Shown: one piece after another, positions 16,084 through 24,719 of the stretch
How the letters are laid out: each line of letters starts with the position of its first letter
Numbering within the stretch: the stretch's first letter is position 1
Source of the DNA: JAFGPS01 sp964628465
GTDB taxonomy: Bacteria; Planctomycetota; Phycisphaerae; Sedimentisphaerales; Anaerobacaceae
Reading direction: 5' to 3'
Assembly: GCA_964628465.1 (NCBI GenBank)
Contig: CAZVOA010000001.1
Coordinates: 299,998-363,997 of the forward strand
Length of the DNA: 64,000 bases
The notes under the pieces: model-generated
What the model saw: only the letters and a program-made list of their open reading frames with translations
What the model was told of the DNA's origin: nothing
Database searches by the model: none
Made by a program: the position numbers and the translations under genes

Positions 16084-17835
16084 CTATGCGATTTTTGTTT
16101 TCTTTCTTACAAAGTGTACAAAAATGCATAAAGCAATAAATCCGACGAAAATCCCAATACCTAACCATTTCAGTTTAGACCAGAGACTCCAAAGCGCCCC
16201 ACACGTCGCAGCAATTGAAGCAAGTGCCATCAATATATTCCACATAAGCTTTTTAATTCCTACAGGAGTATTTTCACCAAGATAACTTTTCTGATTCATT
16301 AAGAAAAAGAACGTAAAGTAAGCTATCGGCAAGAGGGTCATTGCAAATACAGAAGTAGGAATAGCTAAATATGGAGCAGGATTTTTCCAGAAAAATGCTC
16401 CCACAGCACTGAACGAAATCATAAGAATGCCGGCTTTCATTGGCCAGCCTTTGGGAGGTTTATTAAGTATCTCGCATAAACAAAGACCATTAATCGTCAT
16501 AAGTATTATCGCTGTACTGATTGCCATTCCAATTACGCCCAATCCGAAAATATATTGTGCGACAACACTCCCGGTAAGCGGCGTTAAAGTATCCGCAAGA
16601 TTAAATGAATTACGAGTTACCAGCATCGCAGCCATTTTTTTATCCGCCCAGGGTAAAGCATCCGCCTGCTGGTTTACCTGTTCAACAGTTAGCTTGCTGA
16701 ATAACTCTTCGCCAACCTGGTATTTAAGTCTGTTTTTGAGAAGGTCTTTATATGGCCCAACCAGATTTGACGCAGGTTCTTCTGTTATTGTACCTTCTGG
16801 ATTTTCCGCAACAAATCCAGCCGCGGGGATGGCATGAAACTGGCTCGACGAAGCAATAACCACGCATCCTGTAGCAAGAATAAAAGGTATGAATAATCCT
16901 GTCGATAAATCAAAAATTGCCAAACCTCGGAAATGTTTGTCCCATCCTTTTCTGAGCATCGAGTAAGGCAGCATAAACGTCATATTGATTCCTACTGCAG
17001 TTGCAGCCGCACTAATCATTACATCCCTTTGCTTGTCCACGATCATTTTGGTCCAGAAAGGCTGGAAGTTCTCACTAACCTGTTGTATATGCGGAATAAG
17101 TTTACTGCTTGGTTTTACAAAAAGACTGAAATCAGGGATAAGACCTTTCAGAACCTCACCCCAAAGAATTTCTTTTTCTATGGAAAGCTTTATCACTACA
17201 CCAAAAAAGCAAAGTACTATCAAAGTAACTACAGTCTTCATAATATATTCGAATATTTTTACACCTTTACCGCCTGAATCATATAACATGGCTACTACAA
17301 TACAGATAACAAGAAAAGAAGATGCAACAATAATCTTGGATATGAATTGATTTTGAATAAGACTATCCGGTCTATTCCCAAAAATACCTGGCAAAATATT
17401 CACCTGAATCGCTTCAGTACCAAGAGAGAATTGAGGCATTGACCAGACAACGTTAGCGAGCATAGCGGCGATAAGCCAGCCCCAGCCGAGAACAGGAGAT
17501 ACGTGTTCGTTAATTCCGCGTAAAGGTCTCTGGCCTGTTGATAGTGTTACATAGGAAATAGCACTTAGCATGATAATGCCCAAAATCATGGCAAGAGGCT
17601 GGAGCCACAGGAAACTGAAACCAACCAATACGCCGAGGTAAAGACTTGAAGAAAGAGAACCGCCGCCAAGAGTAATACCGCTTTGCAGCCAGCCGGGGCC
17701 TGATAATCTTATATAACTCTTTAAAACTGATAAGCCGCCCTTCTTTTTCGCTTCTAATAACATTTGGCGGTCATTCTCGATTCCAAGGTTCATATTGGTA
17801 TTTTGTGTTCCCTGCTGATTGTAATCAGATGTCAT
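16084..17835 (-). CDS. Nramp-superfamily transporter lacking the canonical metal-site motifs
   Basis: A 583-residue integral membrane protein with about 11-12 hydrophobic helices. The start of helix 1 (SGPGWLQSGITLGGGSL) is in the register of Nramp divalent-metal transporters, but the DPGN metal-binding motif is replaced by GGGS, and the helix-6 MPH motif reads MLPYS. A large loop of ~90 residues (about 325-415) separates later helices. Related planctomycete proteins are commonly labelled divalent metal cation transporters; without the ligand residues the substrate is open. Start ATG at 17835 with AGGAG upstream. It converges with the LpoB cluster and appears monocistronic. Confidence 0.7.
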   Translation of the reverse strand: MTSDYNQQGTQNTNMNLGIENDRQMLLEAKKKGGLSVLKSYIRLSGPGWLQSGITLGGGSLSSSLYLGVLVGFSFLWLQPLAMILGIIMLSAISYVTLSTGQRPLRGINEHVSPVLGWGWLIAAMLANVVWSMPQFSLGTEAIQVNILPGIFGNRPDSLIQNQFISKIIVASSFLVICIVVAMLYDSGGKGVKIFEYIMKTVVTLIVLCFFGVVIKLSIEKEILWGEVLKGLIPDFSLFVKPSSKLIPHIQQVSENFQPFWTKMIVDKQRDVMISAAATAVGINMTFMLPYSMLRKGWDKHFRGLAIFDLSTGLFIPFILATGCVVIASSSQFHAIPAAGFVAENPEGTITEEPASNLVGPYKDLLKNRLKYQVGEELFSKLTVEQVNQQADALPWADKKMAAMLVTRNSFNLADTLTPLTGSVVAQYIFGLGVIGMAISTAIILMTINGLCLCEILNKPPKGWPMKAGILMISFSAVGAFFWKNPAPYLAIPTSVFAMTLLPIAYFTFFFLMNQKSYLGENTPVGIKKLMWNILMALASIAATCGALWSLWSKLKWLGIGIFVGFIALCIFVHFVRKKTKIA

Positions 17836-17952
17836 AACAAGTTCTCCTAATATTACAGAATAACATTACTCTGTATTTTCAAAGAAAAGCTACCCTTATG
17901 TCAACATATTTTTATCTTATTTATGAAATAGATACCTGATTTAAGGCAAATA

Positions 17953-17997
17953 TAAAAAAAGCACAAAAGCGTTTGTATCACTTTTATGCTTTTTTTA
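17953..17997 (-). terminator. Terminator of pckG
   Basis: Stem of AAAAAAAGCACAAAAG against CTTTTATGCTTTTTTT with one mismatch and an 11-nt loop. On the minus strand it follows the pckG stop by about 25 bp and ends in a T-run. The A-run on the other side makes it possibly bidirectional. Confidence 0.75.
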
Positions 17998-18019
17998 TTA
18001 ATATTTAGAATGAAAATAC

Positions 18020-19897
18020 TTATTTAGCTAAATCGAACGGAGAAATATAATCGCCGTATTTTGCCTGAGCTTCTTTCAGCAATTTCTCAGTCTGAGCCAT
18101 TGTTTCGTAAACCAGCGGTATATTGTTGGGAATATTTTCCCTGTGATATGCTTCTACTCTCTGCAGTTTCGCAAGATTTTGCGGTACACGAATAGTAAAT
18201 TGATTGACATAATCTTCTTTCGTATAGTCTTTCTTGAGTACCTGCTTAAAAAGTTTGGCAAGGTCATCATAACATGGAATCAAACCTGTCGGGCACTTTA
18301 TCGCTTCGACGTCACCATGAACTCTCAATTCCATCCACTTGACCCAAACGTGTTTGTCACGAACGCCGTTGAGGAATTTTCCATCTTTGTCTCTAAGGAA
18401 GTAATTAACCCCGAAGACAAGCGGCGGATTCTTGATACCTTTAGCAAACTCTACATTATTCTGAATATATTTTCCGAACGGAATCGCAAGGAAATCCTGA
18501 ATACTCATCAGGTTGATTTCCATCTTGCCTTCTGCGCCAATAATGGCGAATGTGGTTTCGGTTTCGAGTGAAGCACCGTAAGAAATAATACCGTGTGCCC
18601 AGTTGAAACTCTGCTGAACCGGAACTGAAGCTACGCTGTCGCGACCGCCGTACATTATGCCGCCAAGTTCGACACCATTCGGATTATTCAGTTCTGGGTC
18701 GCAATTCTCCATCGCATTGAGAGTAACTGTATAACGAGCGTTTTTATGAGCACAGGGAATTTTATTTCCTTTAGCGTCTTTTTTATCCTTTGTCCATTCA
18801 CCGGTAAAATTGATTCCTTTATCAGGTATTTCCTGACCCATATCGAGCCAGTACGGATTATTATCTGATATAAGAATATTCGAGAAAATTACTTCACCAG
18901 GTTTATGCAAAACGTCCCAGATAATCGGATCTGAGTCTTTTTGTACACTTTGAATAATTCCAAAAATACCATTTTCCGCATTTACGGCACGAACCTTACC
19001 ATCTATTTTTCTGAAATACGCAATATCATCTCCGAGAATCTTTTCGCCCGGAAGCATAGCGGTTGAAGTTTTGCCGCAGGCGCTTGGAAACGCTCCAGCC
19101 AGATATGTCTTGCGGCCGCCGGGACCGTGAACGCCTGAAACAAACATATGCTCGGCGAGCCAGCCTTCTCTGTCGGCTTTGCGAATTGTCAGTCTTAAAG
19201 CGAGTTTCTTCAATCCCATTGTATTGCCGCCGTATTGGGAATTGATGGTATAAATAGTGTCTATTGTATAATCCATATAGACTCGTTTATTTTCTACGTT
19301 GACACTGATTTTTCTTTCATTCAATTCACCTGCCGAGTGCAGGAAGCAGAAAACGTTTTCATCTTTCTTAAGAGTACGGAAATAATCATACGCGCTTCTA
19401 TAGAGCAGGTCCTCGCTATGTGCTACGTACCATGAATCGGTTGCCTGAAGGCATGGAATACTGAAAACAGAGCCAGCCGGTGCAAGCGACAGGAAACGCA
19501 CTATCATCGTTCTGCCCTTCATGCAATCCTTCATCAGGCCGCGAATTTCCTTCAATCCTTCTTCTCTTCCAATCTGGTTCAACGCCTTGCTCAAAGTCTG
19601 ATCTTTTGGCACAAGATATTTTGTAATTTCTCTATCGCGGCCCTGATCTTCCGGGCCGTCAAAATGATATGTATGACCTTTTGTATTAAGTTTTCCTTCC
19701 TCACCGGCCTTGATTGCCATTTCACGTACGCGTTTTACATCCGCTTTTGTGTCTGTGCAAACAAAAACCTCATCTGGATTAGTCAACTCTATTGCGTCGG
19801 CCAAAAAATTGTGTATCTTCGTATTATCAACAGCCATCAGCTTGCTGTAATTTTCTTTTGTTAATCTTTCTTTCAAAATTCGTTCGGTATTACTCAT
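18020..19897 (-). CDS. pckG: Phosphoenolpyruvate carboxykinase (GTP)
   Basis: GTP-dependent PEPCK interconverts oxaloacetate and PEP at the junction of the TCA cycle and gluconeogenesis. The 625-residue length fits the GTP family. Seen are the kinase-1a P-loop GAFPSACGKTSTAM, the substrate and metal region GEKILGDDIAYFR, the GTP-family cysteine within that P-loop, and VHGPGGRKTYL just ahead of it. The ATG at 19897 is preferred over one at 19906 because GGGAGG is 11 bases from the former and only 2 from the latter. A strong promoter and an intrinsic-terminator hairpin precede the gene (19983..20060), suggesting control by premature termination. Confidence 0.96.
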   Translation of the reverse strand: MSNTERILKERLTKENYSKLMAVDNTKIHNFLADAIELTNPDEVFVCTDTKADVKRVREMAIKAGEEGKLNTKGHTYHFDGPEDQGRDREITKYLVPKDQTLSKALNQIGREEGLKEIRGLMKDCMKGRTMIVRFLSLAPAGSVFSIPCLQATDSWYVAHSEDLLYRSAYDYFRTLKKDENVFCFLHSAGELNERKISVNVENKRVYMDYTIDTIYTINSQYGGNTMGLKKLALRLTIRKADREGWLAEHMFVSGVHGPGGRKTYLAGAFPSACGKTSTAMLPGEKILGDDIAYFRKIDGKVRAVNAENGIFGIIQSVQKDSDPIIWDVLHKPGEVIFSNILISDNNPYWLDMGQEIPDKGINFTGEWTKDKKDAKGNKIPCAHKNARYTVTLNAMENCDPELNNPNGVELGGIMYGGRDSVASVPVQQSFNWAHGIISYGASLETETTFAIIGAEGKMEINLMSIQDFLAIPFGKYIQNNVEFAKGIKNPPLVFGVNYFLRDKDGKFLNGVRDKHVWVKWMELRVHGDVEAIKCPTGLIPCYDDLAKLFKQVLKKDYTKEDYVNQFTIRVPQNLAKLQRVEAYHRENIPNNIPLVYETMAQTEKLLKEAQAKYGDYISPFDLAK

Positions 19898-19982
19898 ACT
19901 AATCATTACCTCCCGGTTTAAGTTGTTATTCCTGTTTCATACATTTATAAGGTTTTCAAGGCTCAAAACCTTATTTCAGGCC

Positions 19983-20019
19983 AAAAAAAATCCCGACTTA
20001 GCCATATGGCCACTCCGGG
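19983..20019 (-). terminator. Leader hairpin with T8 tract upstream of pckG (candidate attenuator)
   Basis: Read on the minus strand: CCCGG, AG, TGGCC, ATAT loop, GGCTA, AG, TCGGG, A, then eight T. Two 5-bp helices flank a symmetric AG/AG internal loop. It begins about ten bases after the expected transcription start and lies about 90 bp before the pckG start, so default termination would give an RNA of about 45-50 nt. Confidence 0.65.
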
Positions 20020-20031
20020 TATAGCCTTGAC

Positions 20032-20060
20032 AATATAAAGAATCTGCAATTAATTGTCAA
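20032..20060 (-). promoter_or_regulatory. Strong sigma-70-type promoter of pckG
   Basis: Minus strand TTGACA (20055-20060), 17-bp spacer, TATATT (20032-20037). Consensus -35, near-consensus -10. Confidence 0.7.
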
Positions 20061-20822
20061 ACATTTTTTTGAAATATTTACAAACAGCAAAAACACCATT
20101 TTCCACGAAAAAAGAAGAATCCGAACGCGGCAAAGCCGCGATCAAAGATTTATTATCCGCAGATGAACGCAGAATAGCGAAGATTACAGACTCTGTCATT
20201 CTCACGCAGAGCCTGCCCTGAGCTAAGCCTAATAGGCGGGAATCTATTTAAAACAGTAAATCAAAACCACAAATGAACACGAACAAACACGAATTTATAA
20301 TTTTGACAGGATTTACAAGATTTATATTTCCAGTACATCCTGTCATCCTGTCTTAAACTTAAAACAAATTATCTCACGCGGAGAACGCAAAGTTAAAAAT
20401 TAGATTAAAAACCATAGACTTAAAAAACTAAATTCTAAAAACTAAGAACTCATTTAGAGCCACAGAAAGATAATCCGGGATAATCCGGTGACATCTTACT
20501 AATATTAATCACGCAGAGACGCGAAGCCGCCAAGATTGTTTTTGTGAATAGCATTTTGTGCTTAGTTGATAGTTTATAGATTCCCGATTTTTCGGGAATG
20601 ACCTGTCTTCGTCCGAGACTTCGCCAAGATAGGCCAAGCTTCGCTGGAGTTTCGCTTTGTCAGGCATTTTTGTTTACATTTCTTTTCTCGGCGTCTTCGC
20701 ACCTGCGGGATCTAATAATTATTGTTGTTAGCATTTAACGCAACGTCTTTTGTGTTTCTTGTACCCTTTCGTGGTTTAGTTTAGTCTAAAGTCTCTGGCC
20801 TATTTTAATCTCATTGCGCATC
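20061..20822. repeat. Mosaic of dispersed intergenic repeats, no gene
   Basis: About 760 bp with no supported gene. It is a patchwork of phrases that recur elsewhere in the window: CCGCAGATGAACGCAGA (20157, also at 61710, 63629, 63876), GACTCTGTCATTC (20188), CGGGAATCTAT (20234), CACAAATGAACACGAA (20270), a CATCCTGTCATCCTGTC tandem (20335), CACGCAGAGACGCGAAG (20512, compare 54284), and GATTCCCGATTTTTCGGGAA (20579), which can form a hairpin. The phrases are short, differently ordered at each locus, and not regularly spaced. Confidence 0.6.
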
Positions 20823-23315
20823 CTAATGTACGGGGACTCCATGTTTTATGTCTGAAGTAACATTTTTAAATGATCTACTTTCTGGTGTGAATTTAATTCC
20901 TGGTTTGGTCAGAGTAATTTCGCCGCTCCAGCCGTATGGAACTTGTATGCTGAATTGGCCATTATCATCTGTCACTGTTTTGATATCACCCGGATTTGCG
21001 GTAATATTTACTCCTGAAAGCGGTATATTGTTTACTTTTAAACTATCGGATATAGTCAACATCCGTTTTTGAGATTTATCATTCTGGATTGGTAAGTTCT
21101 GAGTAACTGCCGGATATTGATTAAATGGAGGACTAAATGAATAATCTTTTTTGACAGGTTTTACAATCATGGAATAACCATAATCAACTTTTACATTATT
21201 TTTAATATCATCCAGTTCGGGTGATGTCACCAAGTAAAAACTATCCATCTTTTTTATGATATATGGAGTCGCGGAAAGAATAATTTCCAGCGATTTGCTT
21301 AAAGGTACTTTATTCAGATTGCAAGTGACAATTCCAACAATAGCATTATCCAATCTAATATTAATACCAGTTTCTTCCGCGAGAGTATTAAACACATCCC
21401 ACAATTCATCGTCCATCAAAGTTTTTGATATTAAAGGGTCACTCAATTCTTTTTGTGCGTTTTGATTCAAAAGAACTTTGTTAGCTTTATAATCCTGCTT
21501 AATCCTTTTTGAGTCGAGATTGTTATAGACTATATAAGAAGGATTGAATTTGTAACCTTCCTTTACCGGCTTAACTTTTCCGGAAAATCCCGCTTCGACA
21601 TTTGCACTATAATAACCATTCACATCAGTATAAATCTCTCCGGGCAGACCATCCATTTTTACGTTAGCAATTCCAATATTTCCGGAAATCTGATACAGCT
21701 TATCAGGAGATAAATATTCAGTGACAACATAATAGTTATCCCTTTTCTTTGCTGTATAAGGAGTAGCCGCTAATATAGTTTCAAGTGCCTTACTCAACGG
21801 GACATTTTTGAGTCTGCAAAATACTACTCCCTGAACATTATCCCCATATATAATATTGATACCTGTATTTGAAGAAATAGTATTGAGTACCATCAATAAA
21901 TCATCATTAACAAAAGTTTCTATAACGTTCGGTTCTGTTGTATCTTTAATTTTCTTTTCGGATGACATCTTTCCAATCGGATAATCCTTTGAATATACCA
22001 GAATATAACCATCCATATTCTTTACCCTGTATGGAGTCGCGGCGAGAATAACTTCAATCGCTTTACTTAAAGGTACATCTTTTAATTTGCAGTTTACTTT
22101 ACCTTGTACTGAATCTGAGTACATAATATTAATATCTGTCTCATTTGCCAGTATATCAAGGGCGATACGTAAATCATCATTAACATACTCAATATTAACA
22201 ACCGGCTCGTCAATTTCCATATTGTTTAGAGCATAATCCTGATCAGTAAAGCCAGAAGGAACATCTGAAAATATCTTATTTAACGGCTTAAAATCTTCGC
22301 CTTCTTTTCTTGGTAAGATTTTGCCTTTCAAACCTGATGGTATAGTTATACTGTAAGAACCGTCCGGCTCAGTAACAATCTCAAGCGGAAATTCAACAAT
22401 ACTCTCCAGTGGAATTTCAATATTTCCTATAATCGTGGTTTTCTGTTGCATTACCCCATTCTTAATATCATCCAGCGAAGGTGAAGTGACAATGTAATAG
22501 TCATCCATTTTTTTGACTATATACTCTGTAGGTGAAGAAATAATCTCAATCGCTTTGCTCAAAGGTACTCTATTAAGACGGCAGGTTACAAATCCCGCAA
22601 TAGAAGTATCATACATAATATTTCTACCGCTTCTTGCCGCTAATTCATCAAATACAAGCAGTATATCATCACCAAAATATGTTTCGTTAACAACAGGATC
22701 GTTTAAGTCTTTTTGTTCTGACTGATCCAAAGAAACTTTAGCTGCTTTATAATCCTGCTTTTTCCTGTCTGACTTGAGATTGTTGTATAGAACAAAAGAA
22801 GGATTGAACTTATATCCTTCCTTTACCGGCTGAACTTTTCCTGAAAATCCCGCTTCGACACTCGCTGTATAATAACCATTTGCATCAGAATATACGTCAC
22901 TCGGAAGCCCTTCCACTTTCACTTTCGCAACTCCGATATTTCCTGAAATCTGGAATTGTTTTTGCCCTGCAACCGGCTCAGTAATCACATAATAACTATC
23001 TCTCTTTTCAGCTTTAAATTGAGTTCCAGCAAGAATAATTTCAAGTGCATTCTCAAGCGTCACTTTTTCGAGCTTACAGTTCACAACTCCAGAGACATTA
23101 GCTCCGTACATTATATTAACACCTATATCCGAAGAAATAGTGTCAAGCGCAACCAGTAAATCATCATTAACAAAAACATAGGTTATTGGATCGTTTGAAT
23201 GTTTCTTTGTTTCATCATTCGAGTCAGATGAATTTTGAGCATTGGCAACGCGGCTAAAAATGCAACACACAAGTAAAAGTATAATAAATATTCGCTTAAA
23301 ATATTTCATTTTCAT
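20823..23315 (-). CDS. Secreted protein with five STN domains and interleaved beta-sandwich modules
   Basis: 830 residues with a signal peptide (hydrophobic 8-20, cleavage near ANAQ). Five STN (secretin and TonB N-terminus) domains are seen at about 44-114, 207-279, 372-443, 462-533 and 627-699. Each follows the pattern NDDLLxALDxISS...NIMYxxxVxGxVxCxLxxVPLSKALEIILAATPY...YYVVT. Between and after them lie carboxypeptidase-regulatory-like modules (121-192, 294-363, 541-612, about 750-828) with GYYTASVEAGFSGK and EGYKFNPS. Residues 44-290 and 462-708 are a large internal duplication (offset about 420). The beta-barrel of secretins and TonB receptors is absent, so it cannot be a channel itself. 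STN domains usually contact inner-membrane partners in the periplasm; the partner here is unknown. It stands alone. Confidence 0.8.
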   Translation of the reverse strand: MKMKYFKRIFIILLLVCCIFSRVANAQNSSDSNDETKKHSNDPITYVFVNDDLLVALDTISSDIGVNIMYGANVSGVVNCKLEKVTLENALEIILAGTQFKAEKRDSYYVITEPVAGQKQFQISGNIGVAKVKVEGLPSDVYSDANGYYTASVEAGFSGKVQPVKEGYKFNPSFVLYNNLKSDRKKQDYKAAKVSLDQSEQKDLNDPVVNETYFGDDILLVFDELAARSGRNIMYDTSIAGFVTCRLNRVPLSKAIEIISSPTEYIVKKMDDYYIVTSPSLDDIKNGVMQQKTTIIGNIEIPLESIVEFPLEIVTEPDGSYSITIPSGLKGKILPRKEGEDFKPLNKIFSDVPSGFTDQDYALNNMEIDEPVVNIEYVNDDLRIALDILANETDINIMYSDSVQGKVNCKLKDVPLSKAIEVILAATPYRVKNMDGYILVYSKDYPIGKMSSEKKIKDTTEPNVIETFVNDDLLMVLNTISSNTGINIIYGDNVQGVVFCRLKNVPLSKALETILAATPYTAKKRDNYYVVTEYLSPDKLYQISGNIGIANVKMDGLPGEIYTDVNGYYSANVEAGFSGKVKPVKEGYKFNPSYIVYNNLDSKRIKQDYKANKVLLNQNAQKELSDPLISKTLMDDELWDVFNTLAEETGINIRLDNAIVGIVTCNLNKVPLSKSLEIILSATPYIIKKMDSFYLVTSPELDDIKNNVKVDYGYSMIVKPVKKDYSFSPPFNQYPAVTQNLPIQNDKSQKRMLTISDSLKVNNIPLSGVNITANPGDIKTVTDDNGQFSIQVPYGWSGEITLTKPGIKFTPESRSFKNVTSDIKHGVPVH

Positions 23316-23602
23316 CCCTTTCGTCCTTTATGTATAAGTCTTTTCACCACTATTTAAGTTTTTTCGATGGGAATCCTTTCGAGATAAAGCAAAAACGCAT
23401 AAAAACACCAGCTAAATCTATTTTTATGGTACTCCTCAACTCCGTTTGAAACGACAAACAATCGACAAGAGTTATCCTCAAGATAAGTTTGGTGATAACC
23501 CTGTCGTAAAGAAATTCATGTACAATCCTCAATACTCTTATTTATAGTGGCAATAAACCCCATTTATGTAACGCTTTTTTTGATTATTTATTTTGAGCGC
23601 AT
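23316..23602. other. Leader region of the STN protein gene, no gene seen
   Basis: About 290 bp between the STN gene start and the cold-shock gene terminator. An open frame at 23350-23532 on the minus strand lacks a ribosome site and any recognisable feature. A possible hairpin (GGTTATC with GATAACC-like arms, near 23473-23503) is the only structure seen. Confidence 0.35.
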
Positions 23603-23636
23603 AAAAAAAGACCGGGGGTTTAAGCCCGGCCTTTTT
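23603..23636 (-). terminator. Rho-independent terminator of the cold-shock gene
   Basis: Minus strand GGCCGGG, loop, CCCGGTC (one G-T pair), then seven T (23603-23609 on the plus strand). It lies about 25 bp past the cold-shock stop. Confidence 0.9.
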
Positions 23637-23657
23637 GATTTCAAGTAGTTTCCTGAA

Positions 23658-23861
23658 TTATTTAGGAATTACATTCGTCGCGCATGGGCCTTTTTTGCCC
23701 TGTCCGACTACAAACTCGACTTTTTGACCTTCATCGAGTGTAGCGTAACCGCTGGACTTGATCTCTGAATGATGAACAAACAAATCATCGCCGCCATCAT
23801 CCTGATTAATAAAACCAAATCCCTTGCTCGAATTAAACCATTTTACTGTACCTGTACTCAC
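23658..23861 (-). CDS. CspA-family cold-shock protein
   Basis: A 67-residue single OB-fold protein with RNP1 (KGFGFINQ) and RNP2 (DLFVHHSEI), opening with TGTVKWFNSSKGFGF as in CspA-type RNA chaperones. It binds single-stranded RNA or DNA and prevents secondary structure. Length is standard. The start is GTG at 23861: AAGGAG lies eight bases upstream and no ATG fits. The leader is long (back to about 23960, where a TATAAT is present on the minus strand at 23967-23972) and holds a GGCC...GGCC hairpin just before the ribosome site, in keeping with the long structured leaders typical of cold-shock genes. Confidence 0.93.
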   Translation of the reverse strand: MSTGTVKWFNSSKGFGFINQDDGGDDLFVHHSEIKSSGYATLDEGQKVEFVVGQGKKGPCATNVIPK

Positions 23862-24043
23862 TTGTACTTCTCCTTGGCCGGTATGTTGGCCAAATTAATT
23901 TTTCTCTCATTTTCTATTTATGATGGGGATACTCCTGAGAGAGGAAAGAATAATCTCCACTACAACATTATAATAACCTAAGAATCGATATTATACAACA
24001 TAAAAATATTATTTTGAAAAAATAATTAAAATTATCAATATAA

Positions 24044-24211
24044 TCAGGTAGAAGTTACGTGATGATAAGGCTTTATTACCTTCTGCTGCTGTGATATTTT
24101 TTCGTTATGCACGCGGCAATAAACTTCATGGTTATAAATGCTCAAAATACATTTACAGCCTGGAAACTCGCATTTTCTGCCTTCAATAGAAGTTTTTAAC
24201 TGCTTTTTCAT
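24044..24211 (-). CDS. 55-residue Cys/His-rich putative zinc-binding protein
   Basis: A small gene found by reading the gap. The ATG at 24211 has a near-perfect ribosome site (AAAGGAG, six bases away), and the stop TGA is at 24044-24046. Residues 12-35 contain RKCEFPGCKCILSIYN followed by YCRVH, i.e. C14-x4-C19, a further C21, then C32-x2-H35, the layout of a small zinc ribbon (CxxPGC...YN...CxxH). The N-terminus is basic, and the C-terminus has paired histidines. I recall similar CxxPGC modules in short planctomycete proteins but cannot name a family. A consensus promoter (24313..24340) and an intrinsic terminator (24228..24263) precede it. Confidence 0.7.
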   Translation of the reverse strand: MKKQLKTSIEGRKCEFPGCKCILSIYNHEVYCRVHNEKISQQQKVIKPYHHVTST

Positions 24212-24227
24212 TCTTACTCCTTTAAGT

Positions 24228-24263
24228 AAAAAAACCGCAAAGGTTAGGTATCTTCCTTTGCGG
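24228..24263 (-). terminator. Intrinsic terminator hairpin in the leader of the 55-codon gene
   Basis: Minus strand CCGCAAAGG (24263-24255), 11-nt loop, CCTTTGCGG (24243-24235), then seven T (24234-24228). The T-run ends only 17 bases before the ATG at 24211, so the hairpin lies between the promoter and the ribosome site. Confidence 0.8.
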
Positions 24264-24312
24264 CTATAAAGATTGTCTAATCTTATTATTTTTATTAATT
24301 TATTTGAATCTT

Positions 24313-24340
24313 ATTATACAATAACTATATGCTTTGTCAA
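24313..24340 (-). promoter_or_regulatory. Consensus sigma-70-type promoter
   Basis: Minus strand TTGACA (24335-24340), 16-bp spacer, TATAAT (24313-24318): both hexamers match consensus. The transcript would run into the terminator hairpin at 24228..24263 after about 45 nt and then into the 55-codon gene. Confidence 0.75.
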
Positions 24341-24719
24341 TATTAATATCTTTTTTGTCATTTTTAAGAAATACGATAATATAATTCTAAAATATTTTAT
24401 TTTTTATTTTATATTTCACGCATTTGTTGTATAATAAAAAGAATGAACGCCGACATGAAATACAGTTGGCAATTTTTTATTTAATGCCTGATAAAGGAAT
24501 TTAGGCCGGTTTTTAGCGAATTTGAAAAAGCAGTAAGATGTAAAGAATAACCAATTTCGATTTGAGAATTAAACCCATTGAAATTCAATATGAGTTTTAA
24601 TCATTAGAAATAACTTCTTTGGATGTATCATTTTAATCTCCTGTTGATTTAATTATATCGCCTCAAGCCCCCCTTTAAACCCGTGTTATTTTGGGTAGAT
24701 ATTTTAAAGGAGCAGTATC
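24341..24719. other. Gene-free AT-rich stretch upstream of the radical SAM gene
   Basis: About 380 bp with no supported gene. A TATAAT at 24430-24435 on the plus strand lacks a good -35. AAAGGAG just before 24720 is the ribosome site of the radical SAM gene. Confidence 0.4.

Noticed and set aside
23350..23532. 60-codon minus-strand open frame upstream of the STN gene
   Set aside because: No ribosome site and no recognisable features; more likely leader DNA.
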